Positions 46,701 to 58,232 are shown, counted from the stretch's first letter. The stretch is 64,000 nucleotides of DNA from Beta vulgaris subsp. vulgaris (GCF_026745355.1 NC_079202.1:49627900-49691899), one strand, 5' to 3'. Translations and numbers: made by a program. Notes: a model not told the origin generated them from the letters alone.

Positions 46701-49700
46701 AGCAAAGGGAAAGGGTAGGGTGAAGATAGAAGCGTGAGGACGAGGCGTCATCGTGCAGGGGAGAGGAGGATGATGGGTTAATTTTATTATGTTAATAACT
46801 TTTAAATAATTTTCTGTGTAATGTTCCCACAATATTCTGATACCCTTTGCTTCGTATTATGATTAACAAATAAGTGTCTTGTACATATCTCTGGGAGTGG
46901 TTTCCTTAAATCGGATTTCTGTGTGCATAGCAACAGTACTTCAGATCTTTTTCAGCCTTTTTTTCGGGGAAAAGATTTAGTTATGCTATGGTACTTTTTT
47001 GGTTTGTGTTCAACTTGTACCTGGGATTTCTTCAAATGCCTTTATTTTGTCAGGATAAAAGCATTAATTCTACTCAAAAGCGTGAAAAGCAGTTGAAAAA
47101 CATTGGTATGTTGCTGTATCTTTTCATGCTACAATATTTTCATTTAACCAGAATCAATGGTTATTTATGTGTATGATTGTATATTTCAGGTGTGAAGCAG
47201 AAGAAACCAAGTAATCTAGAGCTTGCAGATAGTGAGATGCCTGAAGCAAATAAACAGTTGAGGCTTTCTGATTGCATTTTTATTTTTCTATTCGTTTTTC
47301 AGCTTCACTACCAAGTACCAACTACACGTACAAAACACCAAAGACTAATAAAAGAAAAGTCAAGACTCCACACATGCATGAATGAACATTAGCATTTGCA
47401 TTATCCTCCCTGACTAAACCAGAAAAAACAGATAGAAGACATGCTTCTTTTCCCTTCTAATCACTTCTTATACTCCGATGTTATTTGACTTGTGATGATA
47501 AAGAGAACATTTCAGCATGCACCTTATTTTGGGAAAAAGTTAATGGCTATTGTCATCTGATAGCATCCCTTTTGTAATGATTTTTTTTACAAGGAAATTA
47601 TAATGGTTAAAGCTGACGGCCTCCTTTCTTCTCAGCCACTTTTTTCAACCAATAAAAGCATGATTTTATTGTATAGGATCATATACAATGACCTGACGCT
47701 GACAGTATGATGGCATTTGACTTTTGGTTAGGATCCTATAATATGGGACAACCACCTTGGCCTTTAGTAGCTAATTACTTCTTTCAGACCTAAATATATT
47801 GACACTTGCCTAAAATGGATGTCTTGAAAAAAGCTTATGCATTTCTTGTGTAATAAACTTTTTCTCTCTGTTCAATATACTTGATGTCTATGCCAAATCC
47901 AAGTGTGAATCAGATATAGGGATTAACAGAGTAATATACATACTAAGTCTTCTAATCTTAGCCCTTTTTTGTATTATGATTTGTCCTCAACTGTTGTCCA
48001 TTTCTAGAAATTTCAAATCCTTGCCAACTCTATGAACCGCCCTTGATCAATTAATGAGCTCTCAGTTAAATAATATAACTTAAACAAATTTTAATTGATG
48101 AGAATTCATATTTTAAGAAGGGTAAATATGAAAACCTATAAGTATTTGTGACATTGTGATTATTTGACAACTCTCCTGAAATTTTGGATTTTCCATGAGG
48201 GATAAAAGTTACTGGATGGAAAGAGTCAATTCTGTATAAGCCTTCTTTAATTATACTTGGTGTATATGGATTTACATCATTTTTAATGTCATCTGACCAC
48301 CTGTTGATAGTATTTAACGAAACACTTTCCATCTTACTTATAGGTCAGTGTCAACAGTTCTGGATGCCGGGCCCCCAGCTGATTGGGTGAAAATCAATGT
48401 CAGAGAAAGTGTGAGTTTTTGAAGACTGATGCTCATAGGTTATTCTCTTTGACCCCTTGAGCTAATGCAGGAAATGACTGACGGTTCTTTTTCCTTCCCT
48501 TCTCCTGCAGAAAGATTGTTACGAGGTTTATGCTTTAGTTCCTGGACTTCTTCGCGAGGAGGTACCATAGCTCTCCTTTATAATTTGAATTTATGTGTTC
48601 CTTTTGTTGCTCTGGCTTGGTGTTCTCTTGGTGCCTGCTTGTGCTTTCTGGCTATTCATGAATATGTTCTCAGATCCAGCAAATAGGTCCTCACTATCGA
48701 TTGATGACATCTGTTTGGACTGTTTTCAAATTTCTGTTGGGTGGGCATTATTGCGAATTTGCGACATATCTGAATTAATATAATACTATGATTTTTGGCC
48801 GTTGGGGTAAATGATATAATGGCCATTTGAAAATCTTCAGTATTCACGTCATGTTATTTGTGATTGTGCATCAGGCTCATTTTTGCAGAAGTCACCCGTT
48901 TGTTGGTAAAATCAATGTTATATGCTATGTGTTACCTGGTTCAAGATGATCACATTAGTACACAGAAAAGTAACTCTAACATGTTCTCTTAAAAAATATG
49001 AAAGACTAACTAATGCATGGTGCACAATAACTTATATTTGTGCACCTGGTGCACACAAGACAAGCTGTTGTATGAAAGTAAGAGAAACATGGAAGCTTCG
49101 ATGTGACTAGGTATATGCATATTTTAGGTTTTGCACTACCATGTATAATTAGGTAGGTCAATGTGGGAAAAGAAAGAAACTGAAAGACTGCTCATTTTTG
49201 TTGGAAAGCTATTAGGGAGTAAAGGACTGTGTTACTATCGTAAACCAAGATCCTTACATGAAAGGATGCTGTTTTGGAATGAAGTTTATATTGAAGATTT
49301 GGCCCTTCAAGTTTGATCTGTACAGTGGGCCTTTTTAGGTCTGCTAAAGCAGTGGGATGTTTTCATCATGTTTCTGTATGAAATAGAATTTTTGGCTTAT
49401 CATTCATTCATTCATCTGCATGACTGAAAATATGTTGCGCTAGAGGCATTTTCCAAACTTCGGTTAGCCCAACAAATATTGTGGTTGAAGGGCCTTAATA
49501 TTCTGATGGAATTTTGATATGAAAGGATTCCCATATTGCCAGGTCAAGACATGTGATGTACGAGGGAGAGGTGGTAGCTCAGTGGAGTACCACTCCGACT
49601 TTCAGGGCTTTGCCTAGGATTCAAATCCTCATCTTAACAATATAATGAGAAATTCTCTTGTGGTGGCAGTGGGCCTGTTGTAATCTGGGCTGTTTAGAGT

Positions 49701-50389
49701 TGTAGCCTAATAGGGGTTGGTCTTCGGGCCCATTATCTATCTTAATCCAAAAAAAAAAAAATTGATGTCTTTCTATATGTATGTTTTCCTCCTACCGATT
49801 GCATTACATGACCTTAATCAATGTCCTATAACTTTTTCCTTGCATCTTGATGATTTAGGTTCGCGTTCAGTCTGATCCTGCTGGGCGTCTTGTCATCACT
49901 GGTCAGCCTGAGCAGCTTGACAATCCTTGGGGCATCACTCCATTTAGGAAGGTAAATTGCGATAGCTTTTGAGTCTAGTAGCTTAACTAGTGTGCTGATG
50001 CTATCAAACTTAGGATACATTTCTTTTCAAGTCATAGAGAACTCGTGAGATAAGAATCCGGAGCCTCCACTCATAAAAACACAGATTGAAAGCGATCAGC
50101 TTTATTTGCCTGTTCCAGACTACCCCAAGGAGGAAGTAGAGAACGAAGTTGCCCAATAATTTAAGTTGTGGGTCCACAAATATCCCCCTCTCTTGCTAGA
50201 TATCTAACTATTGGATAACAAGAGTTACTTTTTTAAGTAAGGTTTTCCTATTTGACTTAACATTGAGTGGTTGACGGCTTTCAGGTTGTTATCTTTCCAG
50301 TGAGGATAGACCCACTACACACGTCTGCTGTTGTAAGCTTGCATGGCAGGCTCTTTGTTCGTGTTCCTTTTGATCGATCGAACACCTGA
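37745..50389 (+). CDS. ARID5: ARID-domain protein with C-terminal alpha-crystallin-like domain
   Basis: Thirteen exons: 37745-38095, 38241-38377, 38517-38556, 39609-39661, 39849-39894, 40993-41085, 45488-45607, 47054-47105, 47190-47262, 48344-48410, 48511-48561, 49859-49951 and 50285-50389 (TGA 50387-50389). The total is 1281 nt, 426 aa, with all phases consistent. Residues 1-117 are acidic, Asn/Gly/Ser-rich and disordered. The ARID DNA-binding fold spans about 130-215 (FYKGRYMDFKPPKFYGEPLN, LWRAVVQLGGYDRVTTYKLW, FRIFYEK). A linker has RRDAAARAMQGWHAQR. Residues ~330-426 are HSP20-like (PPADWVKINV, VYALVPGLLREEVRVQSDPA, LFVRVPF). This is the plant ARID5/6 architecture; ARID5 in Arabidopsis is a reader in ISWI-type chromatin-remodelling complexes (family knowledge). 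Oddities: a GC donor at 47263, and a 4.4 kb intron 6 holding a hAT element. Ends are predicted by motif and phase only. Confidence 0.9.
41592..42029. mobile_element. hAT-like element in ARID intron 6
   Basis: CTTGAAGG is duplicated at 41584-41591 and 42030-42037 (8 bp). The right end reads CCCCTG, i.e. CAGGGG inward, as in many hAT elements; the left end CATGAAAT matches only weakly. Both sub-terminal regions are rich in CCGTTCCG/CCGTTACGGAACG and CGCGG motifs. Confidence 0.65.
42038..45487. other. ARID intron 6, remaining sequence
   Basis: No exon of the host gene is needed here, because phases of exons 6 and 7 join. Open frames near 42534-43001 are unsupported. Around 44336-44900 a segment rich in GGATTGGATTTGGA-type motifs may be another hAT MITE, without a TSD that I can see. 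Confidence 0.4.
49560..49762 (+). mobile_element. tRNA-derived SINE in ARID intron 11
   Basis: Box A GGTAGCTCAGTGGAGTACC and box B GGATTCAAATCC are near-perfect tRNA-type pol III promoters. The body ends in TTAATCC plus an A-run (49749-49761). TGATGT flanks it at 49554-49559 and 49763-49768. About 200 bp. Confidence 0.85.
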
Positions 50390-50640
50390 ACAGGTCCATC
50401 TGGATGCAGATTCTAGTGATTTTCATTAGTCTTCTAGGGAGGTAAAAAGGAGCAGAAGGTGCGACTTATATTAAGGAAGAATGAATATTGGAATTAGAGA
50501 AGCTGACTTGTTGTTGTTCTTTAGGTTAGGGAAATTAAGGGACGATTGCTGAGTCCTTTCTGCAACTCCATGGCCCTAGTGACTCTTATAGGAGTGCAAC
50601 TTGCAATTTTGTAAATTTGAGTAATGAAAATCAAATATGT
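50390..50640 (+). other. probable 3' UTR of the ARID gene
   Basis: Non-coding sequence after the stop. TTGTAAATTTGAGTAATGAAA near 50610-50635 is a plausible plant 3' end; the exact site is unknown. Confidence 0.4.
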
Positions 50641-50816
50641 TCATTGTTGAGTTGAGTGAATGCTTTATTATGTTGCTAATTTTTATCAACTTCTTTTCTA
50701 GTACAAAAAACGAAAATGACTCGCACTCTATTACTAAACCATGCCTGAAACTGGAGAAATGAGCAAAATCGAAGTTGACTTGATTTCAGTCAAAGAAAAG
50801 CGAACTGGAAATCTAC

Positions 50817-50944
50817 TATTATTAATTATTATTATAATGTGTGAGTAAGAATTACAGGCTGCCACTTCAAAGATGAAGGTGCCATGTTATGTACTTATGT
50901 TGTTGCCTGCAATTCTTACTCTCATGATTTAATAATTATTAGAT
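50817..50944. mobile_element. short foldback (MITE-like) element downstream of the ARID gene
   Basis: Arms GTGAGTAAGAATTACAGGC and GCCTGCAATTCTTACTCTC are inverted copies continuing into AATAATTATTA on both sides, giving a ~37-bp stem around a ~50-nt loop. Confidence 0.6.
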
Positions 50945-51572
50945 TATGTGGTCTAAAGAGATGAGGTGTGGTGTCCTCTTTTGAAGTGACTAAAATATCC
51001 TCTAATAATTTAAAATAATGTTTTTCTTTTTATAAAAAATTGAAAAATGAGAATCAATGAAACTTGCCATATGAGTAGGTCAAAAATGAAATATGCAATA
51101 AGATTAATAACTTGACAAACTAGATTGACACAATCAATTCACGAAATCAATTAGAATCTTCAACCAACAAAAGTTAGCCATATATCGTGATAACATAATA
51201 TTTCATATTTACAAAGTTCAAACAATATGGTTTATTAACATTTATAATTGTTAAAAAACTTTACAAAAGTCGTTGAAAAGAAAATTATTAATTCATCGAC
51301 CAAATTTTACCCTAACAGTATTGAACAGTTAAAAATCATTCACCTTTAGTTTAAAAGAACCTCAATAAATTACATCACTATCCAAAAAAAAAAAAATTTA
51401 AAAAAAAACATGTCAATTTGTATATAATAACTATATACGATTGTCGATGCACGCATCGCATGCATATGAATATTTCATATTTACGTGGTATATAGACATA
51501 TATTTGTACACTATGTTGTTTCCAATTAAGCATAACAATGTTAAATTATGTTTGGATTAATTTGAAATAGTC
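50945..51572. other. intergenic, no recognisable feature
   Basis: AT-rich DNA up to the target duplication of the 5S-LINE chimera. Confidence 0.45.
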
Positions 51573-51589
51573 AATAACCCTTAATTGGG

Positions 51590-51709
51590 GGGTGCGATCA
51601 TACCAGCACTAATGCACCGGATCCCATCAGAACTCCGCAGTTAAGCGTGCTTGGGCGAGAGTAGTACTAGGATGGGTGACCTCCTGGGAAGTCCTCGTGT
51701 TGCACCCCT
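51590..51709 (+). rRNA. 5S rRNA sequence, full length, retroposed copy
   Basis: From GGGTGCGATCATACC to GTGTTGCACCCCT, exactly 120 nt, matching plant 5S rRNA throughout. The internal promoter elements are intact: box A (about 51639-51653, GTTAAGCGTGCTTGGG region), intermediate element (about 51656-51661) and box C (about 51669-51686, GGATGGGTGACCTCC). A T6 run follows at 51709-51714, as at a pol III terminator. It is a solitary copy and not part of a 5S array. Whether it is transcribed is unknown. Confidence 0.9.
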
Positions 51710-52116
51710 TTTTTCTGCAAAATTCATTTTTCCTAGCTGGTGCCAAGTCTTTGGGGCCCAATATTTCTATTTTGCAAGCTGAAGCGTGGGCTCTTAGAGA
51801 AGGAATTAAAGGAGCTATTTCTCTTGATATTTCTAATATTATTATTGAAGGAGACAACTTAGCTGTCATTAATTCTATGAAGAATTGTTGGCGTATTCCG
51901 TGGGAAATTTCTAACATTGTGATAGATGCAGGTGTGGCTACTAGGTGGTTTCAGGACTGTCAGTTCCGTCACTGCTTTCGCGAAGCTAACAAGGCTGCTG
52001 ACTTCATGGCTAGGAAAGCGCATGACCACCCCTCCTTACTGTACTGGTTCCCCCCGTACTGTTTGGATTTTTCCCTCATCATCCGAAAGGATGTTTTAGG
52101 CTGGCCCCCAGATTAG
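51710..52116 (+). pseudogene. LINE ORF2 C-terminal fragment, RNase H domain
   Basis: The + frame stays open from within the 5S sequence through FFLAGAKSLGPNISILQAEA, EGDNLAVINSM, and REANKAADFMARKAHDHPS to a TAG stop. This is the RVT_3 / RNase H-like module at the end of plant L1-type LINE ORF2, with acidic residues in the AEAWALREG and EGDNLAV motifs and a final D in AADFMA. The 5' part of ORF2 (endonuclease, RT) is missing by truncation. The frame is undamaged. Confidence 0.88.
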
Positions 52117-52185
52117 GGGGTTAGCCTAAGTTTGTTCTCCTTATCAAAAAAAAAAAAAAAAAAAAAAAAATAACCCTTAATTGGG

Positions 52186-52479
52186 AATATAAAAGGTTAA
52201 ATGATTATAGTTAGGATTATTATAGCAATTTTTCCAAAAACAGAACTGTATAAGTTCAAATAAATATATTTAGTTATGATAAGCTCGTATTAGTTAAGGG
52301 CATCATTCTCCTAAAAAAAAAATTTAAGGGTGTTATAGAAAATTTTCAGAAAAAAACTAAGGTGTTTTAGGTGGAATTTTTCACTTTTTTTTTAAAAAAA
52401 AGGTATATTATAAAACCGTCATTAATATATTTCCTTTTTCTTTTCCTTATCAATGAATAAATCTCTTTACTTGTATGAC
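52186..52479. other. intergenic, no recognisable feature
   Basis: AT-rich spacer with short A and T runs between the 5S-LINE insertion and the TTCAG MITE. Confidence 0.4.
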
Positions 52480-52482
52480 TTA

Positions 52483-52680
52483 GGGCCTGTTCTCCCCAGC
52501 TTATTTTCAGTTCAGTTCAGTTCAATTCATCTCTCTTCAGTTCAGTTCAGTTCAGCTCTCTTCAATTCAGTTCAGTTCAGTTCAGTTCAGCTCAGTTCAG
52601 TTCAGTTCAGCTCCATTCTTTTATAACCATTTTGTTAAATATTATTATTATGTCGGTATAATTTATTTTACTAATTACTC

Positions 52681-52751
<71 letters not shown>

Positions 52752-53435
52752 TATTTTTATATCATTACTATTAAGTATTATTATTATTATTTCTATATAT
52801 TATTTTGTTTATTATATCTTTACTCATTATTATTAGTATTATTATTAGGAGGAACATGGTTTAGGTCAAAGCGCAAATAACCCACGTTTTTTATCCCATA
52901 AACCAATCAAATCGCGTCAAAACAGTTTATGATGCAATTTTCGCGGTCCAATCCAATCATTATTTTTAATTACTAAATATTATTTATATTAAAATCGTAA
53001 TATTAATTTACTTCTTAGATATTATTGTTATTATATAATCATCATCAAGTATTAATATATTAATACAAATAATATAAAATAATTATTATTAATTATTATT
53101 ATTATTAATTTATGATTATTAATATTATTTATTTATAACTCTCATTTTAAAATATCCAAAATACTATTATTATTACTATTCATTATTATTACTTATTATT
53201 ATAATTGATTATTATTTAATATTCATATTATTATTGTTTAAATATTATTTATATATTTATTACATTAAATTAATTCAATTCAATTTAATTCAATTCAATT
53301 CAATTCAGTTCAGTTCAGTTCAGTTTAGTTCAGTTCAGCTCTCTTCAGTTCAGTTCAGTTCAGCTCAGCTCTCTTCAGTTTAGTTCAGTTCAGTTCAGTT
53401 CAGTTCAGCTGTTTTATGCCGAAGAGAACAGGCCC
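52483..53435. mobile_element. Tourist-like MITE of the TTCAG family, copy C (best preserved)
   Basis: GGGCCTGTTCTC at the left and GAGAACAGGCCC at the right are perfect inverted termini, flanked by TTA at 52480-52482 and 53436-53438, as for PIF/Harbinger elements. Sub-terminal arrays of TTCAG pentamers interspersed with CTCTC (52505-52615 and 53270-53410) surround a core with an uninterrupted ATT microsatellite (about 52680-52751). 953 bp, no coding capacity. Confidence 0.88.
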
Positions 53436-53565
53436 TTAGATGTCTCGTATATCTCGAAAAAGTGATTCCGTTGATGGGATTTGGTATGATACTTATGAGG
53501 TCGATGAGATTAATATTCAAATCTTTTTTCTTAGAACGTTGAGGTCCTTCTACTAAGGTGTTCTA

Positions 53566-53760
53566 CTTAAGAGACTTTGAGGTCCAAAAAGTGGTTGTTT
53601 ACTTGAATTTAGTTTTTTTTGAGATAATACTTGGAACTTTTATCAAAGAAACCAATCGAGTGCTTAAGAGATTTTGAGGTCCAAAAAGTGGTTGTTTACT
53701 TGAAAATCTTTTTTTTTTGTTTAGATAATACTTGAAACTTTTATCTGGGAAACCAATCGA
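53566..53760. repeat. tandem duplication of a ~97 bp unit
   Basis: CTTAAGAGACTTTGAGGTCC with AAAAAGTGGTTGTTTACTTG is repeated at 53663, and both units end in ACTTTTATC followed by AAACCAATCGA. Identity is about 90 per cent by eye. Confidence 0.8.
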
Positions 53761-54113
53761 TGATATATATTGTTGCTAACCAAACAACTTTGTATTATTT
53801 TATATCCCATTTGAGATATTAGAACCTCTTTATACTATCATTTGTGAATGTAATACTTCGTTTATTTTTAAGTGACTTGTTCCATTATTTAAAATGTCAT
53901 CATAAGTGAAGGGTGTTCAGTAGAGTCTGGATTAAGAAATCCTTTTTTCATTCCTATATTAGAGAATCTGAATTAGGAGAAACTAGCGGGTCTTCAGTAG
54001 TGAGGATTAGAAACTGGAGCTCTTTTGACACCAATCAGTGTTGCTAGCCGTAGGATATGCTTGCTCAAAACCGAATCCAAACCCAAGAACAAAAATCCTG
54101 CAACCTAACCTGA

Positions 54114-54614
54114 TTTCCCCAGCCAAGCCACGACTTTACTATAATAGTGGATGCTTCCTTCTCTTCTTCTAATCTCCATGCAGGAATGGGTGCTATCTGT
54201 AAAAACTCAACAAGCCTTTGGGTGGAAGGCATATGTGGGAACATAATCAACAATGATGCTAGTCTTGCAGAGATACTCGCGATTTACAAGGCAGTGTTGT
54301 GGATAAAAGCTAAGCAGTGGACATATTGCATTATTCTCTTTGATTCCTTGATTGTTGTGGACTGTATAACCGAGAATACAAGAATTAAAGATAGATATAA
54401 TAACTATACTATCATGTGCAGGGAGTTACTAGAGGGAGAGGAGCAAATCAAGCTGGAAAAAGTAGAAAGGGTTCAAGTTCAAGAGGCTGACATTTTAGCT
54501 AGAGTGGTTCGCCGGGAAAGTGGGGAGGTGGATGTGTTTCGTCAAATTTGTATAGCTCTATGGGTGAAATTAGGAACTAATCCAGAGGATACTACTTTTG
54601 AACAATTATGTTGA
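54114..54614 (+). pseudogene. 5'-truncated LINE fragment, RNase H domain
   Basis: The frame from after the TGA at 54111 encodes VDASFSSSNLHAGMGAICKN, then SLAEILAIYKAVLWIKAK, ILFDSLIVVDCI and EADILARVVRR, ending TGA 54612-54614. This is the RNase H-like module of LINE ORF2 with the expected D, E and D positions. An A10 run at 54697-54706 is probably its tail. It is a different LINE lineage from the one fused to 5S rRNA. No TSD found. Confidence 0.8.
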
Positions 54615-54706
54615 TGTTGTAATGAGGGGATCAAGATCCCTTCCTTAGTCAGGCTAGCTAAACTCTGATTGCTTTAATACTATGTTCCGGTTAACCAAAA
54701 AAAAAA

Positions 54707-55554
54707 GTCTCTTAAGTTCCCTCTAGGTTTTCTTATTTCTACTTGGAAGGGTTTTCTATCTCTAGGATTTCTCCTTGGGAAGGTTTTTTTCCTAACCTTC
54801 TTCGCTAGGTTTTTTATTTTTTATTGAAGATATTTCCTACATTCTTTACCTTCTTTCACTTTCTCTTTCATTTCTTTTCTTCTTGACTTCAATTGTGAAT
54901 TTTTATAGGGGCTTCTACTGGTGTTTATGTCAGTAGTAAGTACCAAAAACTCCTTTAATTACTTCCAATAAGTATATCCCATCCTTAAGATGATATTTAT
55001 TTTAGGGTATTCAATTTTTTTTGTTTGTCTAATGAAAGAGGAATATCTAACAATTTTTATTCTTTATAAGAATCTAAAAGACCTATCTTCACCCAACCGA
55101 CACTATGCATCAGCGAAAGTTAAGCCGAATCAGAGCGAACTCACATATAGTATTGCTTCGAATGAACTTTTTTATTAAAGCTATTTTTAATCAAATTTGT
55201 GTTGTATCTAATCCTACGGTGTTGTATACTTATGTTTGAATTTAATTTTTCATGAATCTCTATTTTATATATTTGAACTCATGATCTTTTGACGTCCATC
55301 CTTAATTATCTAAATACCTCCAACTATCAACAAATATTACAAAATCAATTTAAATCTCTATTATATATGCCAACTACTTACTTCAGTTAAACAACAAGAA
55401 ATTAAGATCACCATATCTTTATCTTTATTATATACGAAGAATTTTATATATTTTCACACACATCGCGTTCGCGTGTATATAAGACTAGTTAACTGTACGT
55501 GTAATCTGACTATCTCTATTCTAGAAACCTCATTTTACCCTTATTATATCTCTA
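54707..55554. other. intergenic, no recognisable feature
   Basis: T-rich then AT-rich DNA with no coding or structural signal. Confidence 0.45.
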
Positions 55555-55762
55555 CTAGGTTTTGGACCCGTGCATAATGCACGGGAACTTTTTAGTATAA
55601 TAAGAATGTTTATATATTACGTCTACTTGATAAAAAAAAAACTTTGTGTTTAAGAGAAATACACCTTTATATACATTTTAAATTTGTTTAGCAGATACAT
55701 ATGATACTTATATATTTTGGAAGACTTTTTTTTAAGGCAGAACAAAATTTATTAAGAAGCTA

Positions 55763-56018
55763 CTTCCTCCGTTCTTTTCTATTGCAACAATGAGATTTTT
55801 ACGCTATTTATTCACCACCCTTTTACTATCTATTGTGGTTTTTATGTAAGGAAAAAATAGTCATGTGAGATCTTGTTAGATTCGTTTCGATATATACTTT
55901 CAAGTGTTTCAAAAAAATTGTAATTTTTACTAAAAAGTAATTAAAGACATTAATAGTTAAAGTGTGTATTGGCAAGCGTGAAACTCAATTTTTTACAGTA
56001 GAAAAAGAACGGAGGAAG
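55763..56018. mobile_element. Stowaway MITE inside Helitron 1
   Basis: TA-flanked, with ends CTTCCTCCGTTCTTTTCTA and GAAAAAGAACGGAGGAAG. 256 bp. Present at the same position as 59699-59951 in element 2. Confidence 0.9.
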
Positions 56019-56638
56019 TATAACATAGTCAAAAGCAACTACATCATCATAAGCAAAAGCCAACAACACCTTTGGAGGAACATTGGAATTCCAAATTTTC
56101 TTCAACACTCCTGATAAAATAAAACCGCCAACAACATCTGTATGGGAATTCTTAAAAAAATAAAATAAAATGATGGCCTAATTTAATAAAATACTTACCA
56201 ATTTTGGTGTAGCTCCACACAAAGCCATCATTTAAGGTTGAGATGGCTGAGGTAAATTAAGGATCTCAACCGCCACAAAAGAAAGAGAATTTACACGAAC
56301 TTTGTCTTCATCCCAATTCCAGTGAGGGGGTCAATTTTCTCAGAAACCCTCTCCACATTATTGTCTTCAATTTTTTTTCCCTTGAAATAGCCTTAAAGTA
56401 TTAGAATTCCCATGTTCTTTCTCATAAATTAGTACTATTAAACAATTTTTACTCGTGACTGACAATTGGCAACATTAAATTGGCCATAACTGATAATTGG
56501 TCTCGAGAGATACAAATCTACTATGCGATAAGGATTGTCCTTGAATTTTAACACACAACCAACAAAAAAAGCCTTTTTCGAAACCTGATATGAAATTTTG
56601 TTCCATCTAATAACAGAATGAGTACCATATAGTGTATA

Positions 56639-56895
56639 AATACCTTATTCCTCATTGCTACCTGAAATGACCACAATTTCGATGATATATTATATCATAC
56701 CTTATTCCCTATTCCATCTGACTGAATAAGTATCATACGGAATTTCCCGCTTTACTTTTCGCCTAAATACCTTACTCCCCGTTGCTACCTGAATGACCAC
56801 AATTTCGATGATGTATTATGTCATACCTTATTTCCCATTCCATCAGACGGATCGGAATAATGAGTATTATACAGGTTTCCCACTTTACTTTTCGA
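56639..56895 (+). repeat. two ~128 bp tandem units in Helitron 1
   Basis: Each unit contains CCTTATTCC, GTTGCTACCTGAAATGACCA, CAATTTCGATGATATATT, a CCATTCCATCTGAC segment and TTTCCCACTTTACTTTTCG. A third, separate copy is at about 57451-57580. Equivalent units in element 2 are at about 60550-60800 and 61330-61420. Confidence 0.75.
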
Positions 56896-57933
56896 CTCCC
56901 AAAGACTACCCCAAGTGACTCCAATGGCCCACCATTAACCTTAACTCATTAATTTCTTCCTACTAACAATTTTTAGAACATTAAGCAACAATAGTTTAAT
57001 ATTCATTAATACTAATCTAGAAAATGATAATGTTGTATAGTAAATAAATATAAATATGCAATACTTGTATAATGTTTGTGTATTTTATAGGTTCTCTATA
57101 TGATTTACATTTCAATGTTATCTTTTACAACAAAGAAAAAAGAAGTTGTCAAAACGAAGTACATAGACAAATTAACAACTTTTCCAATTCAGTAACTTTA
57201 TCAGATCTTTTCACAACAGTTTCACTCTCTTATAAACCAACTAAAATTGAATACTTATAAACCCTCCTTTGACATATAACTTGACAACTAACTCATTTTA
57301 TTGATTCACCTTTCTCAATTAGTGTGTTGAGCTCATCAGATATCTCTCTTTCGAGTCTAATATCCATACGATGTATGGTTTACAAATTGTAACATTACTT
57401 TTATAGAAAATAATAAGATAAATAGGTTACTCATTTTCACTTTACTTTTCGCCTAAATACCTTGTTCCCCGTTGCTATCTGAAATGACCACAATTTCGAT
57501 GATATATTGTATCTCATACCTTATTTCCCGTTCCATCTGACAAAATGAGTATTATATATGGTTTTCCACTTTACTGTTCGCATCTAAAAGACTACCCCAA
57601 GTGACTACGATGTCCACCATCCCTTACTCATTAATTTCTTCCTACAAACAATTTTAGTGTCAATACTACCAATACCTTTTTCGTGTTCGGTTCTTGTCGT
57701 TGTCATGTTAAGCTACTTTTGATAACTATAAACCAATGTTCCTTATTAATTCCTATTCAATGTAGCAATTATGTTAAAACGGTTCAAGCGTGTCATTTTC
57801 GTGTTGGAAACCTCAACTTTAACCCAATCCATTTAGTAAGACCTGTCGTGTCATGTCAGCCCAGTAATAATAATAATGTTTTATCAAAAATTGTGCTATA
57901 TATCTTATTATAAATTATGCCCAAAAATATCTA

Positions 57934-58232
57934 TTCCCTCCGTTCCATAGAGTTCTCTCGCTTTTCATTTAAGGGTGTTACATAAAGTTCTTCTCATGTC
58001 TACTTTATTTTATATTTGGTAGTTTATAATAATAATAATTTAATATTTGCATATGTCCCACAAGTTGTTCACAATATAACTCGGTCTCCCCGAAGTTTAT
58101 AATTTAATATGTGCATATGACATTTTCTATCCTCCCTAAGAACTAATCCTATATCCCCACTACCAATACTTTATAATATTCCTTGGTTTGTGGAGAAACA
58201 ATAAATGTGAAGGATATTATGGACGGAGGAAA
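57934..58232. mobile_element. Stowaway-like MITE, only in Helitron 1
   Basis: TA-flanked ends TTCCCTCCGTTCCATAG and ATTATGGACGGAGGAAA. 299 bp. Confidence 0.75.

Larger units (their letters stand above)
51590..52168 (+). mobile_element. 5S rRNA-LINE chimeric retroposon with 17-bp TSD
   Basis: A complete 120-nt 5S rRNA sequence (51590-51709) is followed directly, after a short T run, by the 3' end of a LINE (RNase H frame, TAG stop at 52114-52116, short 3' UTR) and an A25 tail (52146-52170, its last bases shared with the TSD). AATAACCCTTAATTGGG is present perfectly at 51573-51589 and 52169-52185. The perfect duplication, clean tail and intact reading frame show a single, fairly recent target-primed insertion of the joined molecule. 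Confidence 0.92.
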
